Below, in pieces: positions 43,668 to 51,369 of a DNA stretch of 64,000 nt. Every line of letters begins with the position of its first letter. The first letter of the stretch is position 1. This stretch comes from CAWACC01 sp964390695 (lineage in GTDB: Bacteria; Chlamydiota; Chlamydiia; Chlamydiales; Parachlamydiaceae), in the NCBI GenBank assembly GCA_964390695.1, contig CAYMKI010000002.1:1-64000 (forward strand). The letters are read 5' to 3'. The position numbers and the translations under genes were made by a program. Below the pieces are notes generated by a model. That model did no database searches. It was not told where the DNA came from and saw only the letters and a list, made by a program, of their open reading frames with translations.

Positions 43668-44677
43668 AAAATTTTACCCCAAAGTGTTATCCATGCTTTT
43701 TCTGCCGCCTGCTCCACAACTCCGTTTCCTGCCATGCGAAGAAGGTCTTCTCGATAGTTGTACCCATGAGCTGTAAGACCCATGCCGGGTTCAACACGAG
43801 GTTCTTCCCACTCATATTGTGATTGCCCGGGTCGCGCTGGCCATCTTGTTTGTAAACTATTGTTGTCAATGATTCCTGAGTTCCCTTTTTCCCGTTGCTT
43901 CTGTCCTGAAATCCCAATCTCACTTCGTGGGCTACCGGGGTTGGCCAGTTCATTACTTGGCTGTTCAAATCTATCGTATATCCCTCCTTCAATTTCCTCT
44001 GATAATTTCCGCTTTCCTCCAAATCCGGATTCTTGAAATCCCGCGCTTGTGGAGTTGCCCAATTCAGTTCTTGCTTTACTTGCATTGATAGCGGAGTTCC
44101 ACCTTGTTTGTATTTCGTATTCCTGTTTGAATCGTTCGCGGTGTGCGTTGTCCACAGCAAGGATGAATAGTCTTTTTCTCTGGTGCGGAGCGCCAACTTC
44201 TTCCGCACTGAATATTCCTTCTTCAACCGTGTAACCAAGTTGTTCCAAATCTGATCTGATTTTTCGGTATCCGATAGAGATGAGACCGGGGACGTTTTCG
44301 AAGAAGCACCAAAGAGGTCTAATTGTACCGACAATTGAGTTTTCGCCTGTGACTGTGTACCCCCAAAGCCATCGCTCGTCTTGATCACCCTTTCGCGCTC
44401 CGGCAACTGAGGCAGGCTGGCAAGGTATTCCTCCAGTGATTCCGTGTATTTTATTGCGAAAAAGTCTTGAAGGGAACTTGATAAGGTCCGAGAAAATAGG
44501 TGCTTCACCCAGTATACCCTGTTCCATCTGCTGCACCAGGTTTTCGATGACGAAACCTTCCCTTTCCACGTAACATTTGACTGAAACATTGACGCCTGCT
44601 CGTTCAAGTCCTCGTTCAATTCCCCGCATCCCTGAGCAGAGAGAAATGACACTTTGAGATTGTTTGTTAAAATCCAC
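43661..44677 (-). CDS. C5-cytosine DNA methyltransferase
   Basis: 338 residues from a GTG start at 44677. Motif I is VISLCSGMRGIERGLERAG; motif IV is GGIPCQPASVAG with catalytic Cys86; motif VI is FFENVPGL (Glu127-Asn-Val); motif VIII is QRKRLFIL (Gln166, Arg167, Arg169); motif X appears as MAGNGVVEQAAEKAW. The variable target-recognition region (residues about 180-290) is Gly/Ser/Glu-rich. It would methylate cytosine in phage DNA to evade restriction. It begins 27 bases after the helicase stop. Almost the entire gene is also open in another frame. Confidence 0.9.
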   Translation of the reverse strand: MDFNKQSQSVISLCSGMRGIERGLERAGVNVSVKCYVEREGFVIENLVQQMEQGILGEAPIFSDLIKFPSRLFRNKIHGITGGIPCQPASVAGARKGDQDERWLWGYTVTGENSIVGTIRPLWCFFENVPGLISIGYRKIRSDLEQLGYTVEEGIFSAEEVGAPHQRKRLFILAVDNAHRERFKQEYEIQTRWNSAINASKARTELGNSTSAGFQESGFGGKRKLSEEIEGGIYDRFEQPSNELANPGSPRSEIGISGQKQREKGNSGIIDNNSLQTRWPARPGQSQYEWEEPRVEPGMGLTAHGYNYREDLLRMAGNGVVEQAAEKAWITLWGKILC

Positions 44678-44679
44678 AT
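43687..44679 (-). CDS. Full-length overlapping ORF inside the cytosine methyltransferase gene
   Basis: 330 residues from an ATG two bases before the methyltransferase GTG, on the same strand, shifted frame. It is not random-looking: it has LNWATPQARDF, MNWPTPVAHEVRLGF, GKKGTQESLTTIV and LNPAWVLQLMG. From memory these WPTP and LNPxWVxxLMG motifs recur in proteins annotated beside or as phage C5 methylases. They correspond in the main frame to LGNSTS, LANPGS and VEPGMGL. It may be a real overprinted protein or a conserved shadow of methylase codon use; either way no stop occurs in 330 codons. Confidence 0.4.
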   Translation of the reverse strand: MWILTNNLKVSFLSAQGCGELNEDLNEQASMFQSNVTWKGKVSSSKTWCSRWNRVYWVKHLFSRTLSSSLQDFFAIKYTESLEEYLASLPQLPERERVIKTSDGFGGTQSQAKTQLSVQLDLFGASSKTSPVSSLSDTEKSDQIWNNLVTRLKKEYSVRKKLALRTREKDYSSLLWTTHTANDSNRNTKYKQGGTPLSMQVKQELNWATPQARDFKNPDLEESGNYQRKLKEGYTIDLNSQVMNWPTPVAHEVRLGFQDRSNGKKGTQESLTTIVYKQDGQRDPGNHNMSGKNLVLNPAWVLQLMGTTIEKTFFAWQETELWSRRQKKHG

Positions 44680-44703
44680 TTTAGTTATTAAAAAATTAAG
44701 TTA

Positions 44704-46194
44704 TCAAAATGGCGTTTCAAAATCATCTTTGGGCAATTCCGAAGTAGGATCTTTGTAGCGGCTCGTTCCAAACTCTTGTCTTTTGGTTGTGGTCATTGGT
44801 GTTGAGTCGCTGATCCATTCGGTGAACTTGGTGTACTTGCCGATGAACTTCTGTTTTGCGGTGCCGGTTGAGCCTGCTCGGTGTTTTTCTATGATTGCTT
44901 CGCAGAGTCCATGTGTGGAATATCCATCTTCATCCTGAGTGATTTTATAGTACTCGGGCCGGTATAGGAACATAACCACGTCAGCTTCTTGCTCAATAGA
45001 TCCTGACTCACGTAAATCACTTAGCTGCGGTCTTTTTACTCCACCCCTTGTCTCCACTGATCTGCTAAGTTGTGAAAGTGCGATAACTGGAATGTCTAAT
45101 TCCTTAGCAATTCCTTTCAATGTTCGAGTGATTGATCCTATCTCTTGATCCCGAGTTATCTGCCTGCCAGTTTCATTCACCCCTTTTATTAATTGTAAAT
45201 AGTCAATGATAAGAAGTTTGATTCCATACTTAGTCTTCATTCTCATGGCGCGAGCACGAAGCTCAATGATAGTCAGGAATGGACTATCGTCAATATGCAA
45301 AGGAAGACTGGCAATTTTTCCAATAAATTCATTCAATCTATCTTGTTCGTATCTGTCTAAAATACCCTTCTTTATTTTTTCTGAATCAATCTCTGCCTCG
45401 GATGCAGAAATTCTTTCAACAAGTTCCAAATCTCCCATCTCAAGACTAAATACACCAACCGGATTTCCTGCCTTTGCAACATTAACCCCTGCTTGCATGG
45501 CAAAAGAAGTCTTTCCCATGCCCGGGCGTGCCGCAATTATTATCAGGTGAGTTCGAACAAATCCATTTAGAATCCTGTCTACCTCAAGAAAACCACTTGG
45601 AACACCCATGGTAACCCCAGACTGCCTTGATTTTATCTCGTTCGATAAGGCATAGCATATATCCACAATCGACTTATCTCCTTTCGCGCTGATCGCATGG
45701 TCCTGAATCTCTTGCAGGCGGAGGTTTGTTTTGGCTACAATTTCAAAAACATCTGAGGTATCTTCGTAGGAATCTTGGTGCACCTCGGATGCCATTTGGA
45801 TCATCTCGCGTTTCATGGCCATCTCGACTAGGATTGCCGAGTGATAAGCGATGTTTGCGGCTGAACTAACCTTTGAAACAAGTTCAGCTATGTAATAAGC
45901 CCCTCCAACAAGTTCTAACTTACCATTCTTCTTGAGACGAGCCACAACTGTTCGCATGTCAATAGGATTGGCCTCTGAAAATAACTGCTGAATTGCCTCG
46001 TAAATTGTCGCATGTTGTTCCTTGTAGAACATTTCCTTGCGAAGAACTGAAGCTACGTCAATGATTGCGTTCTTCTCGCACATTATTGCCCCAAGAACTG
46101 CTTCTTCCACGTCTGTTGCCTGCGGTGGAACCTTGCCCAGCGTTGATGCCAAGTCAGTGACGTACTTAACCGGATAGTTTTTTCGTTCGCTCAT
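44704..46194 (-). CDS. dnaB: Replicative DNA helicase, DnaB-like
   Basis: 496 residues with the DnaB N-terminal domain (PPQATDVEEAVLGAIMCEKNAI) and the RecA-fold C-terminal domain. The latter has Walker A IIAARPGMGKTSFAMQ (near residue 223), IKLLIIDYLQLIKG (Walker B/H2), IALSQLSRSVETRGGVKRP (H3) and the arginine-finger segment DVVMFLYRPEYY. It unwinds DNA 5'-3' at the replication fork as a hexamer. No phage DNA polymerase or primase gene was recognised in the window, so host polymerase III and primase are probably recruited. Confidence 0.93.
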   Translation of the reverse strand: MSERKNYPVKYVTDLASTLGKVPPQATDVEEAVLGAIMCEKNAIIDVASVLRKEMFYKEQHATIYEAIQQLFSEANPIDMRTVVARLKKNGKLELVGGAYYIAELVSKVSSAANIAYHSAILVEMAMKREMIQMASEVHQDSYEDTSDVFEIVAKTNLRLQEIQDHAISAKGDKSIVDICYALSNEIKSRQSGVTMGVPSGFLEVDRILNGFVRTHLIIIAARPGMGKTSFAMQAGVNVAKAGNPVGVFSLEMGDLELVERISASEAEIDSEKIKKGILDRYEQDRLNEFIGKIASLPLHIDDSPFLTIIELRARAMRMKTKYGIKLLIIDYLQLIKGVNETGRQITRDQEIGSITRTLKGIAKELDIPVIALSQLSRSVETRGGVKRPQLSDLRESGSIEQEADVVMFLYRPEYYKITQDEDGYSTHGLCEAIIEKHRAGSTGTAKQKFIGKYTKFTEWISDSTPMTTTKRQEFGTSRYKDPTSELPKDDFETPF

Positions 46195-47078
46195 CTGTCC
46201 TTCGGAATAAAGTACTTGGTTTCTTCTGTTTTGTTGAATTTGCTCTCACTCCACGATTTTAGCCTGGCCGCAAGGTCCCAGTGCTCTTCATCCTCCCATC
46301 GGAGTTTGGTTGGAACCGGTTTGTTCTCCGGTTGCGACCAGTGGCGATAGAACGAGTTGAGAATATCTCTTGGGTATTTGTCCACGTAGGCAGCCAGAAG
46401 TGTCGTTAACTCGCCTTTCTTATCCGATATTGACTTCAATTCGGTCAGGTAGCATGGTATCTTGTCAAAGTTGTTGTTTGCCCACTTTTTGAGACGAAGG
46501 TTCAAGTCCCATGCCTTGGAGTCTCTTTCCTTCTCAAACAGCATATTCAATGCCTTTTTGCCTGATGGCTGCGACCAGTAGGCCACAAAGTTTTCAAGCA
46601 TCTGACCAGTGTACGTATCTTTTCCGAATTCAAAAACTTCTTTTTGAAACGACTCTTTTCTAATCAATAATTCATTAACACTTTCATTTTCATCTTCATT
46701 TCCCATAAGGTTACCCTTATGGTTATCCGATAGGTTATTTTTAGGTTTTACTTTAGGTTTACCACTAGCTTTCTCATCTTTTGGCCTACCCCCTAAATTT
46801 CCGTTTAATCGCCTACTTTCAGTAAATCTGTTCCTTTTTTCGGTTTCCTGCTCTAATCTATCATTGTACCAAAGCCCATCTTGATCTATGCTAAATTTGG
46901 ATTTTAGGCTATCCGAAACAGAACCTAAAATAAACCTAATGGTTTCCTCGCTCATCCTACCTTGTTGGTGCATGAGGCATAGTATTGTAATGTACTTTCC
47001 ACGGTCCTCCCAGTTAAGCGTAGCCACGCCAGTGTAGAAGTCTTGAGAGTAGAACAGAAATGCCGGATCTTTTGCCAT
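46191..47078 (-). CDS. Replication initiation/helicase-loading protein (DUF1376-like)
   Basis: 295 residues. The N-terminus KDPAFLFYSQDFYTGVATLNWEDRGKYITILCL resembles the DUF1376-type winged-helix domain of phage replication proteins, followed by LEQETEKRNRFTESRRLNGNLGGRP, a basic linker (KPKVKPKNNLSDN) and a helical C-terminus. It overlaps the helicase start by four bases. In Bacteroidetes phages a protein of this kind precedes DnaB and probably loads it at the origin. Confidence 0.72.
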   Translation of the reverse strand: MAKDPAFLFYSQDFYTGVATLNWEDRGKYITILCLMHQQGRMSEETIRFILGSVSDSLKSKFSIDQDGLWYNDRLEQETEKRNRFTESRRLNGNLGGRPKDEKASGKPKVKPKNNLSDNHKGNLMGNEDENESVNELLIRKESFQKEVFEFGKDTYTGQMLENFVAYWSQPSGKKALNMLFEKERDSKAWDLNLRLKKWANNNFDKIPCYLTELKSISDKKGELTTLLAAYVDKYPRDILNSFYRHWSQPENKPVPTKLRWEDEEHWDLAARLKSWSESKFNKTEETKYFIPKDR

Positions 47079-47080
47079 AA

Positions 47081-47539
47081 TTAAAATCCTTCGTTAGATA
47101 ATTTGTAACCAGAAATCCTGTTAAACTTCAACCCATCAAAAGAATAGTTATATGTATAAAGGCTTAAATTAAAATCTTCGGAAGAAACTACGTCAGGCAC
47201 AAAAACAAAATGATTAGTACGATCAACCTCATATCCTACTAATGCCAAATTAATAATAACTGAACCTCTATTATTAAAGTATCTTTTTATGCCCTTGCAG
47301 TACTTTATCCCCTGTAAAAAAGTGCTAATATTTATGACATCCTTCTTCAATTCATAAACGGTTATTTGCAAAGTATCAAACCTTGGAATCCTTTCAACGG
47401 TAACTAAATCACATATCCCATAATTACCAATTCTAACCTGCCTTCTTTTAATACCGGAAATATCTAACCCACGGTGCTCAAGCAATTCATTGTCAGTTTC
47501 GAATATGATGTCCTCTAAGTTCTTCTCTAAAAAGTTCAT
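47081..47539 (-). CDS. PD-(D/E)XK-like nuclease
   Basis: 152 residues. NFLEKNLEDIIFE supplies the first helix, GNYGICDLVTVER the Asp, and TLQITVYELKKDVINI the Glu-x-Lys, the core of a restriction-endonuclease-like fold (residues about 40-75). STFLQGIKYCKGIKRYF may be the following helix. No specific family is known to me. It starts 73 bases after the stop of the gene at 47613, separated by a terminator-like hairpin, and lies next to the replication protein. Confidence 0.6.
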   Translation of the reverse strand: MNFLEKNLEDIIFETDNELLEHRGLDISGIKRRQVRIGNYGICDLVTVERIPRFDTLQITVYELKKDVINISTFLQGIKYCKGIKRYFNNRGSVIINLALVGYEVDRTNHFVFVPDVVSSEDFNLSLYTYNYSFDGLKFNRISGYKLSNEGF

Positions 47540-47570
47540 AAAATAGGGGTCTAGGCATAGGAAAAGTAAT

Positions 47571-47604
47571 CCAGTTCACCGCATTTTATTGCAGCAAACT
47601 GGAC
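47571..47604 (-). terminator. Terminator-like hairpin
   Basis: On the - strand TCCAGTT and AACTGGA enclose a 20-base loop with weak inner pairing, followed by TTACTTTTCC. It stands just after the gene at 47613. The T run is short (four), so it may be partial. Confidence 0.5.
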
Positions 47605-47612
47605 TGGGGAGT

Positions 47613-48347
47613 TTAGGAAATACTGATCACCGAACAATCAAAACCGATAGCCTTGAAGGCTTCTACTTCCTTGTCAAACAAGGAGTCTCTATCGGTTCTG
47701 GTCAGGTGGAATAACTCATCGCTGTAAAGGAAGAAGTCAACTTGTGTGGACTTTGGATCGAGTCCTATGCTCACTGTAAACTCTCGCTTCTGGTAGCCCT
47801 TGTAGATGGGTATGGATAAGGTAAATTCCTTCACCAGATCAATTTCACCGACTTTGCGCTCCAACTGAGACAAAGAATTGCCGGAGTTGTCGTTGTGCTG
47901 TTTAATGACCAATTCTACGTTTACATTCCACTTCTGCAGGCTGGCGATCAACTTGGAGTGCACAGATGGGTCTTTGAAGAAGTACTTGCGCTCGCGCACG
48001 AACTTTAAGAACTCGGCAACGTTCCATCGCTTTTCGGTATTGATCGACCAAGCGGCAAGGTCTTCGCTTGGCTTTAGCTGGCCAACTATTTGAACCGGTG
48101 ACTTCTCGGATCTTTCATTCAAGTTGAGAGTCAATTTGTTGCCATCTCGGTCAATGAGAAGATGGGCAACAGCCTTATCAAATCTCTCTACCTTGCCTTT
48201 TAAAAAATCTACCGGGGCAGAAAGCACACCAACAATATTGATAGGCTTATCGTAAATCACCTTTTCGGCTTCACCAAAAAGGATATTGTGAACTCCTGGT
48301 GCCGTTATAGTGAGGCCCACTTCTTTAATTTCTTCTGGTTTTTTCAT
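47613..48347 (-). CDS. Hypothetical protein in replication block
   Basis: 244 residues, mixed alpha/beta, soluble. A strand-rich N-terminus (VHNILFGEAEKVIYDKPINIVGVL) contains ILIDRDGNKLTLNLNE, and residues about 105-150 are helical. It is preceded by a 139-residue gene two bases away and expressed from the RNA-associated promoter region. I have seen similar proteins in Bacteroidetes phages without a function. No catalytic motif. Confidence 0.6.
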   Translation of the reverse strand: MKKPEEIKEVGLTITAPGVHNILFGEAEKVIYDKPINIVGVLSAPVDFLKGKVERFDKAVAHLLIDRDGNKLTLNLNERSEKSPVQIVGQLKPSEDLAAWSINTEKRWNVAEFLKFVRERKYFFKDPSVHSKLIASLQKWNVNVELVIKQHNDNSGNSLSQLERKVGEIDLVKEFTLSIPIYKGYQKREFTVSIGLDPKSTQVDFFLYSDELFHLTRTDRDSLFDKEVEAFKAIGFDCSVISIS

Positions 48348-48349
48348 GA

Positions 48350-48769
48350 TTATTGTGCTTGTTTAAGTTCGCGCATGATTGTGTACTGCCGCTCCTCTGG
48401 AAGCATTGGTCGGCTGTTTACTACGGTGCCGTCCGGAGCCACAAAGTGCATGGCATGATTCTCGTAATCGGGAATCTTGTGGGTTGGGCCAGTAACCTCA
48501 GTAGCCTTCAATTTGATGGCTTTAAGGTTTTCGGAGAACGATTTTGTCAAAGGATCAATCTTGTCTTTGTAATCCTTTTTCACCTGAGCTAACTCATCTT
48601 CTAATACTGATTTTTGCATAGCTGCCTGTGCTAAATCTTCTCGTTTGATGTTTAACTCTTCTTCGGTTAGCGGTTTCATGTACGTGAGGTCCTTGACCTC
48701 CGTAGAGTAAGAGGCTATAAAGTCCGCTCTTTCTGGCTCGCTCATTTTTGACAAATCAAAAATATTCAT
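48350..48769 (-). CDS. Hypothetical coiled-coil protein
   Basis: 139 residues from MNIFDLSKMSEPERADF at 48769; the upstream in-frame start lies in the structured RNA and is less likely. Residues 50-100 form a coiled coil (REDLAQAAMQKSVLEDELAQVKKDYKDKI region) and the end is VAPDGTVVNSRPMLPEERQY. It is the first ORF after the RNA at 48792-48905, which may control it. Function unknown. Confidence 0.6.
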   Translation of the reverse strand: MNIFDLSKMSEPERADFIASYSTEVKDLTYMKPLTEEELNIKREDLAQAAMQKSVLEDELAQVKKDYKDKIDPLTKSFSENLKAIKLKATEVTGPTHKIPDYENHAMHFVAPDGTVVNSRPMLPEERQYTIMRELKQAQ

Positions 48770-48791
48770 AAGATTAAAATTGGTTTCAACT

Positions 48792-48905
48792 AAAAAAGTA
48801 TCCCGCCACACACGAACTAAAGACGCGAATCAAATGTCAAAGCAAAAGCCTTGAAATGTTGGTGTGTGGACGGGAATGTTTTTAATGTCTCTCATTTGAT
48901 TCGCG
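48792..48905 (-). ncRNA. Pseudoknotted RNA, copy 1
   Basis: On the - strand the unit starts five bases after a -7 box and ends in CGGGATACTTTTTT. Helix P1 (13 perfect pairs, arms 48893-48905 and 48824-48836) and helix P2 (arms 48861-48875 and 48801-48813, about 13 pairs with one bulged base) are interleaved, with hairpin P3 (48838-48853) between P2 5' arm and P1 3' arm. This order is a pseudoknot. A second copy at 53274 shares the order and the linker ACATTAAAAAnATTCCCG. P2 plus the U run could end transcription, giving a small RNA of about 114 nt, or act as a leader of the gene at 48769. Confidence 0.72.
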
Positions 48906-48909
48906 ATGG

Positions 48910-48939
48910 CAAACATACAAAAAAATCTATCTAAACAAA
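48910..48939 (-). promoter_or_regulatory. Bacteroidetes-type promoter of RNA copy 1
   Basis: On the - strand: TTTG, 18 bases, TATGTTTG. The predicted start is at or next to the first base of helix P1. The spacing from the -7 box to P1 is the same as in copy 2. Confidence 0.75.
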
Positions 48940-48943
48940 ATTT

Positions 48944-49150
48944 TTAATCATCATCATCTTCTTCGCCTGCTTCATAGTCTGGCTCGTATTCAATTTCATT
49001 CTCCGTGCCGCAGTGAGGGCAAATTTCTGTGTGTATGTCCTCTGCGCAGTTCTCGTTTATGCAGGCTTGGATAACCGGCACCATTGGGTAAGGATTGCTT
49101 GGCAGTCCATCTGGGCTGTCGTAGCTGACTCGGTTTGAATGCTTTGCCAT
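48944..49150 (-). CDS. Small zinc-ribbon-like protein
   Basis: 68 residues with ACINENCAEDIHTEICPHCGTE: a Cys-x5-Cys pair and a Cys-x2-Cys pair around residues 30-48, and an acidic tail (EYEPDYEAGEEDDDD). One metal site is probable. The ATG follows CTTAACCCCCAATATTT. An acidic tail plus zinc ribbon is common in phage inhibitors of nucleic-acid enzymes, but nothing specific is shown. Confidence 0.62.
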   Translation of the reverse strand: MAKHSNRVSYDSPDGLPSNPYPMVPVIQACINENCAEDIHTEICPHCGTENEIEYEPDYEAGEEDDDD

Positions 49151-49158
49151 AAATATTG

Positions 49159-49194
49159 GGGGTTAAGGCGTGGCGCTCAAAAGAGCACCACGCT
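49159..49194. other. Hairpin in intergenic gap
   Basis: GCGTGG-CGCTC-AAAA-GAGCA-CCACGC forms a near-perfect 11-pair stem with a tetraloop between two - genes. There is no T run on either strand, so it is more likely an mRNA-stability or processing element than a terminator. Confidence 0.5.
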
Positions 49195-49203
49195 AAAACA
49201 AAT

Positions 49204-49719
49204 TTATTCCTTTACTTCCCAATCTTCTGCAAAACAATCAGAAGAAGAGGGAACCCATGAATCAGCCCTGCCCTCTGAATTTACAATCAGCATTTGGTTG
49301 GCATAGTTGATCGCTTGGTTTCTTTCCAACATCACATCTTTAGCTGATTGAGGAAGTGATTGCATCTTAGGAATAATATCAGTTCCTATGACGGCAGGTA
49401 TTTGTTTTACAATAAACATTCCCTTTCCGTTCCATCCAGAACGGTGAACTAATTTGCCTTCTTTTAAGGCTTCAATTGCTTGTCCAAAATTCATTGCTTT
49501 CTTGTTTGGTTGGTACGCCATCCCGCGCTTTAGTTTATTTCTATGGTACTCAATAATCTCATTCAAACAGGTATCGCACTGAGTTTTGCAAAGATGTTTT
49601 GGCCAATGCTTTTTTAGCGTTCCATTGTATTCAGCGTATTGCTTGCATCGAAATGGGGGCCTAGGTAACTCTTCAGGCTCTTCGATTAAGTCAAATGGAT
49701 TTATAAACCGACTGGCCAT
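49204..49719 (-). CDS. tad2: Tad2-like (DUF2829) anti-Thoeris protein with N-terminal extension
   Basis: 171 residues. Residues 76-171 match the DUF2829/Tad2 family: MNFGQAIEALKEGKLVHRSG, WNGKGMFIV, YANQMLIVNSEGRADSWVPS and DCFAEDWEVKE. Tad2 proteins bind the cyclic-ADP-ribose-type signal made by Thoeris TIR proteins and so block abortive infection. The first 75 residues are an added module with C25, C44, C48 and C51 (HLCKTQCDTC), perhaps a zinc site, not part of the usual short Tad2. Two downstream genes start within 4 and 3 bases, forming a small accessory operon. Confidence 0.8.
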   Translation of the reverse strand: MASRFINPFDLIEEPEELPRPPFRCKQYAEYNGTLKKHWPKHLCKTQCDTCLNEIIEYHRNKLKRGMAYQPNKKAMNFGQAIEALKEGKLVHRSGWNGKGMFIVKQIPAVIGTDIIPKMQSLPQSAKDVMLERNQAINYANQMLIVNSEGRADSWVPSSSDCFAEDWEVKE

Positions 49720-49722
49720 GGC

Positions 49723-50031
49723 TCATTTCCTTTTCTTCTTCTTAGGCGTGAAATTAGTCCCTCTCTTTCGCCTGAATGGCAAGTTGTCAACGAGCACGTA
49801 CTCTGACTTTCCGTTTGTCTTCCAGGTTTTGTAACCGCGATGCAGCATGATTTTATCATATTCGGAAAGTTTTTCGTAGGCTTTCTGGAGGTTGACATCT
49901 ATGGTTTTAAGTTCCTCTTCTTTGGAGAGGGGAGTTGCCGGGATAACCTGAGCATCCATTTGAGCAAGAGCTTTGGCGGCTGCAATACCGGCGCCACCAT
50001 CTCCAATTACAATTACTTTTGATTTTTCCAT
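49723..50031 (-). CDS. Protein with dinucleotide-binding fingerprint only
   Basis: 102 residues. Residues 5-30 (VIVIGDGGAGIAAAKALAQM, then DAQVIPATPL) are a Rossmann beta-alpha-beta fingerprint with GxGGxG, as in FAD/NAD enzymes, but the rest of such an enzyme is missing. Instead a short helical region (KTIDVNLQKAYEKLSEYDKIMLHRGYKTW) and a very basic end (RRKRGTNFTPKKKKRK) follow. It lies between the Tad2-like and DUF3850 genes. Binding of a nucleotide or NAD-type signal is a testable guess. Confidence 0.6.
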   Translation of the reverse strand: MEKSKVIVIGDGGAGIAAAKALAQMDAQVIPATPLSKEEELKTIDVNLQKAYEKLSEYDKIMLHRGYKTWKTNGKSEYVLVDNLPFRRKRGTNFTPKKKKRK

Positions 50032-50033
50032 GG

Positions 50034-50285
50034 CTATATTGTTCTATCTTGGATACCCATCACTACATATCCTTCTTCAATCCCAAAATTGCCACCTTGA
50101 AGAATGTAAGTAACGCGAGCATAAACTTCTTCTCCAGTGTATTCCTTTTTTTCTGGATCGTACTCTTGAAGCAACAAAGTATCGCCAACTTTAAAATCTC
50201 TATCGGCTTTTCTGACTTCAAAGTTTTTGTTTCCATCAATTATAGCCAAATAGTACTTTGGCCATGTTTTTAATTCGTGTATCAT
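50034..50285 (-). CDS. DUF3850 (ASCH/PUA-like) RNA-binding-fold protein
   Basis: 83 residues with the complete domain: IHELKTWPKYYLAIIDGNKNFEVRKADRDFKVGDTLLL in its motifs HELKTWP and FEVRKADRDFKVGD, then REYDP-like LQEYDPEKKEYTG and FGIEEGYVVMGI. DUF3850 is a PUA-superfamily fold related to ASCH domains and likely binds RNA or a modified nucleotide. The stop is TAG and the next start follows within three bases. Confidence 0.82.
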   Translation of the reverse strand: MIHELKTWPKYYLAIIDGNKNFEVRKADRDFKVGDTLLLQEYDPEKKEYTGEEVYARVTYILQGGNFGIEEGYVVMGIQDRTI

Positions 50286-50292
50286 TTGTTAT

Positions 50293-51369
50293 CTACTTAA
50301 TGTTATCAATACAAATTTTACGTACTTCCTTCAAATATATGAGTACCTTATCCGCTGCGGCCTTACCTTTTTTGGATTTGAAGTGAGTCCAGATAAGTAC
50401 ATTGTCAGCGAGCAAGTGTTCATACAAAGCCTGTTCTACAAATTGAAATTTAGCCTTGTCTGATCCCGCCAGAAGAGCCTCTTCTGCCTCCTCTTTCGCT
50501 TTTCGCTCTGCTTCCAGTTTATCTTCAGCATCTTTCTTGGCTTTTGCCTCGGCTTCAATACGTGCGTTTTCAGCCGCTTCTTTTTTAGCTTGCTCTAAGT
50601 TCTCCAATCGAATTTTCTCTTGGTGCTCGGCTTCCTTGGCATCTTCAATGGCTTTTTTCTCCGCTTCCAGTTTATCTTGTTCGGCTTTCAGTTTGGCGGC
50701 AGCCTCAGCATTTGCCTGTTCAATCTTTTTTTGCTCTGCCCGGAATGCGGCCTGCTCTTCTTCAAACTTTTTGCGTTCGGCTTCTTGGGCTTTTTGTCTT
50801 GCAGCCTCTTCTCGCTGGGCCTGTAATTCGGCCTCTCTTTCAGCCATGCGCTTTTCCAATTCAATTCGGTGAAGTTCTTTGGCTTCTTGCAACGTTGTTG
50901 CAAATTGCTCGTCCGTCAATCCTTTGAGCGTGTGGAAGTCAATTGCGTAATCAACCTCATTCAACTGATCGAGCATGGCTTGGATACGGTCGGACTCCTT
51001 TTTTTCGGCTTCCAGGCGGAGGCGTTCTTTCTCGGCATAGTAATCATCTTCCAGTCCGGAAAGAATGTCTTCCGTGGGCTCAATGAGTGCCACAAGGGTC
51101 TTTTCTCTTTCAATCACTGCCTTTTGGAACTTAACTGCAGACTCGCGCAGGTTTTCGGAGGCTTTTTTGATCTTCACCCGTTGGCTTTTGAGAGCTTTAC
51201 GTGCATTCTCGACTGTTTTCAGTCCGGCTTTGTCTTCTTGCCCGGCAATTTTGAGGTTTTTGTAGGCATCACGAAGAGCGGTTAAGCCAGCCTCGGTGAT
51301 TTCGAAGTCTGTTTCGAATCGCTTTAACTCGCTTGAGATAAAATCTTGTTTGATGGGGGTTGTTTCCAT
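50293..51369 (-). CDS. Long coiled-coil protein
   Basis: 358 residues from METTPIKQDFISSEL at 51369. Residues about 10-115 are helical, 140-180 form a small globular piece (DQLNEVDYAIDFHTLKG), and about 185-310 are an almost uninterrupted Glu/Ala/Lys coiled coil (EREAELQAQREEAARQKAQE). The C-terminus (DNVLIWTHFKSKKGKAAADK) is a compact domain. Such proteins occur near recombination genes in Bacteroidetes phages; a structural or SbcC-like bridging role is possible. The gene is highly biased to Glu codons, which produces long false frames on the opposite strand. Confidence 0.7.
   Translation of the reverse strand: METTPIKQDFISSELKRFETDFEITEAGLTALRDAYKNLKIAGQEDKAGLKTVENARKALKSQRVKIKKASENLRESAVKFQKAVIEREKTLVALIEPTEDILSGLEDDYYAEKERLRLEAEKKESDRIQAMLDQLNEVDYAIDFHTLKGLTDEQFATTLQEAKELHRIELEKRMAEREAELQAQREEAARQKAQEAERKKFEEEQAAFRAEQKKIEQANAEAAAKLKAEQDKLEAEKKAIEDAKEAEHQEKIRLENLEQAKKEAAENARIEAEAKAKKDAEDKLEAERKAKEEAEEALLAGSDKAKFQFVEQALYEHLLADNVLIWTHFKSKKGKAAADKVLIYLKEVRKICIDNIK

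Noticed and set aside
50456..51285. Long + frames opposite the coiled-coil gene at 50293
   Set aside because: They are Ser/Ala/Phe-rich and mirror the Glu/Lys/Ala codon bias of the - gene; this is a composition artefact.
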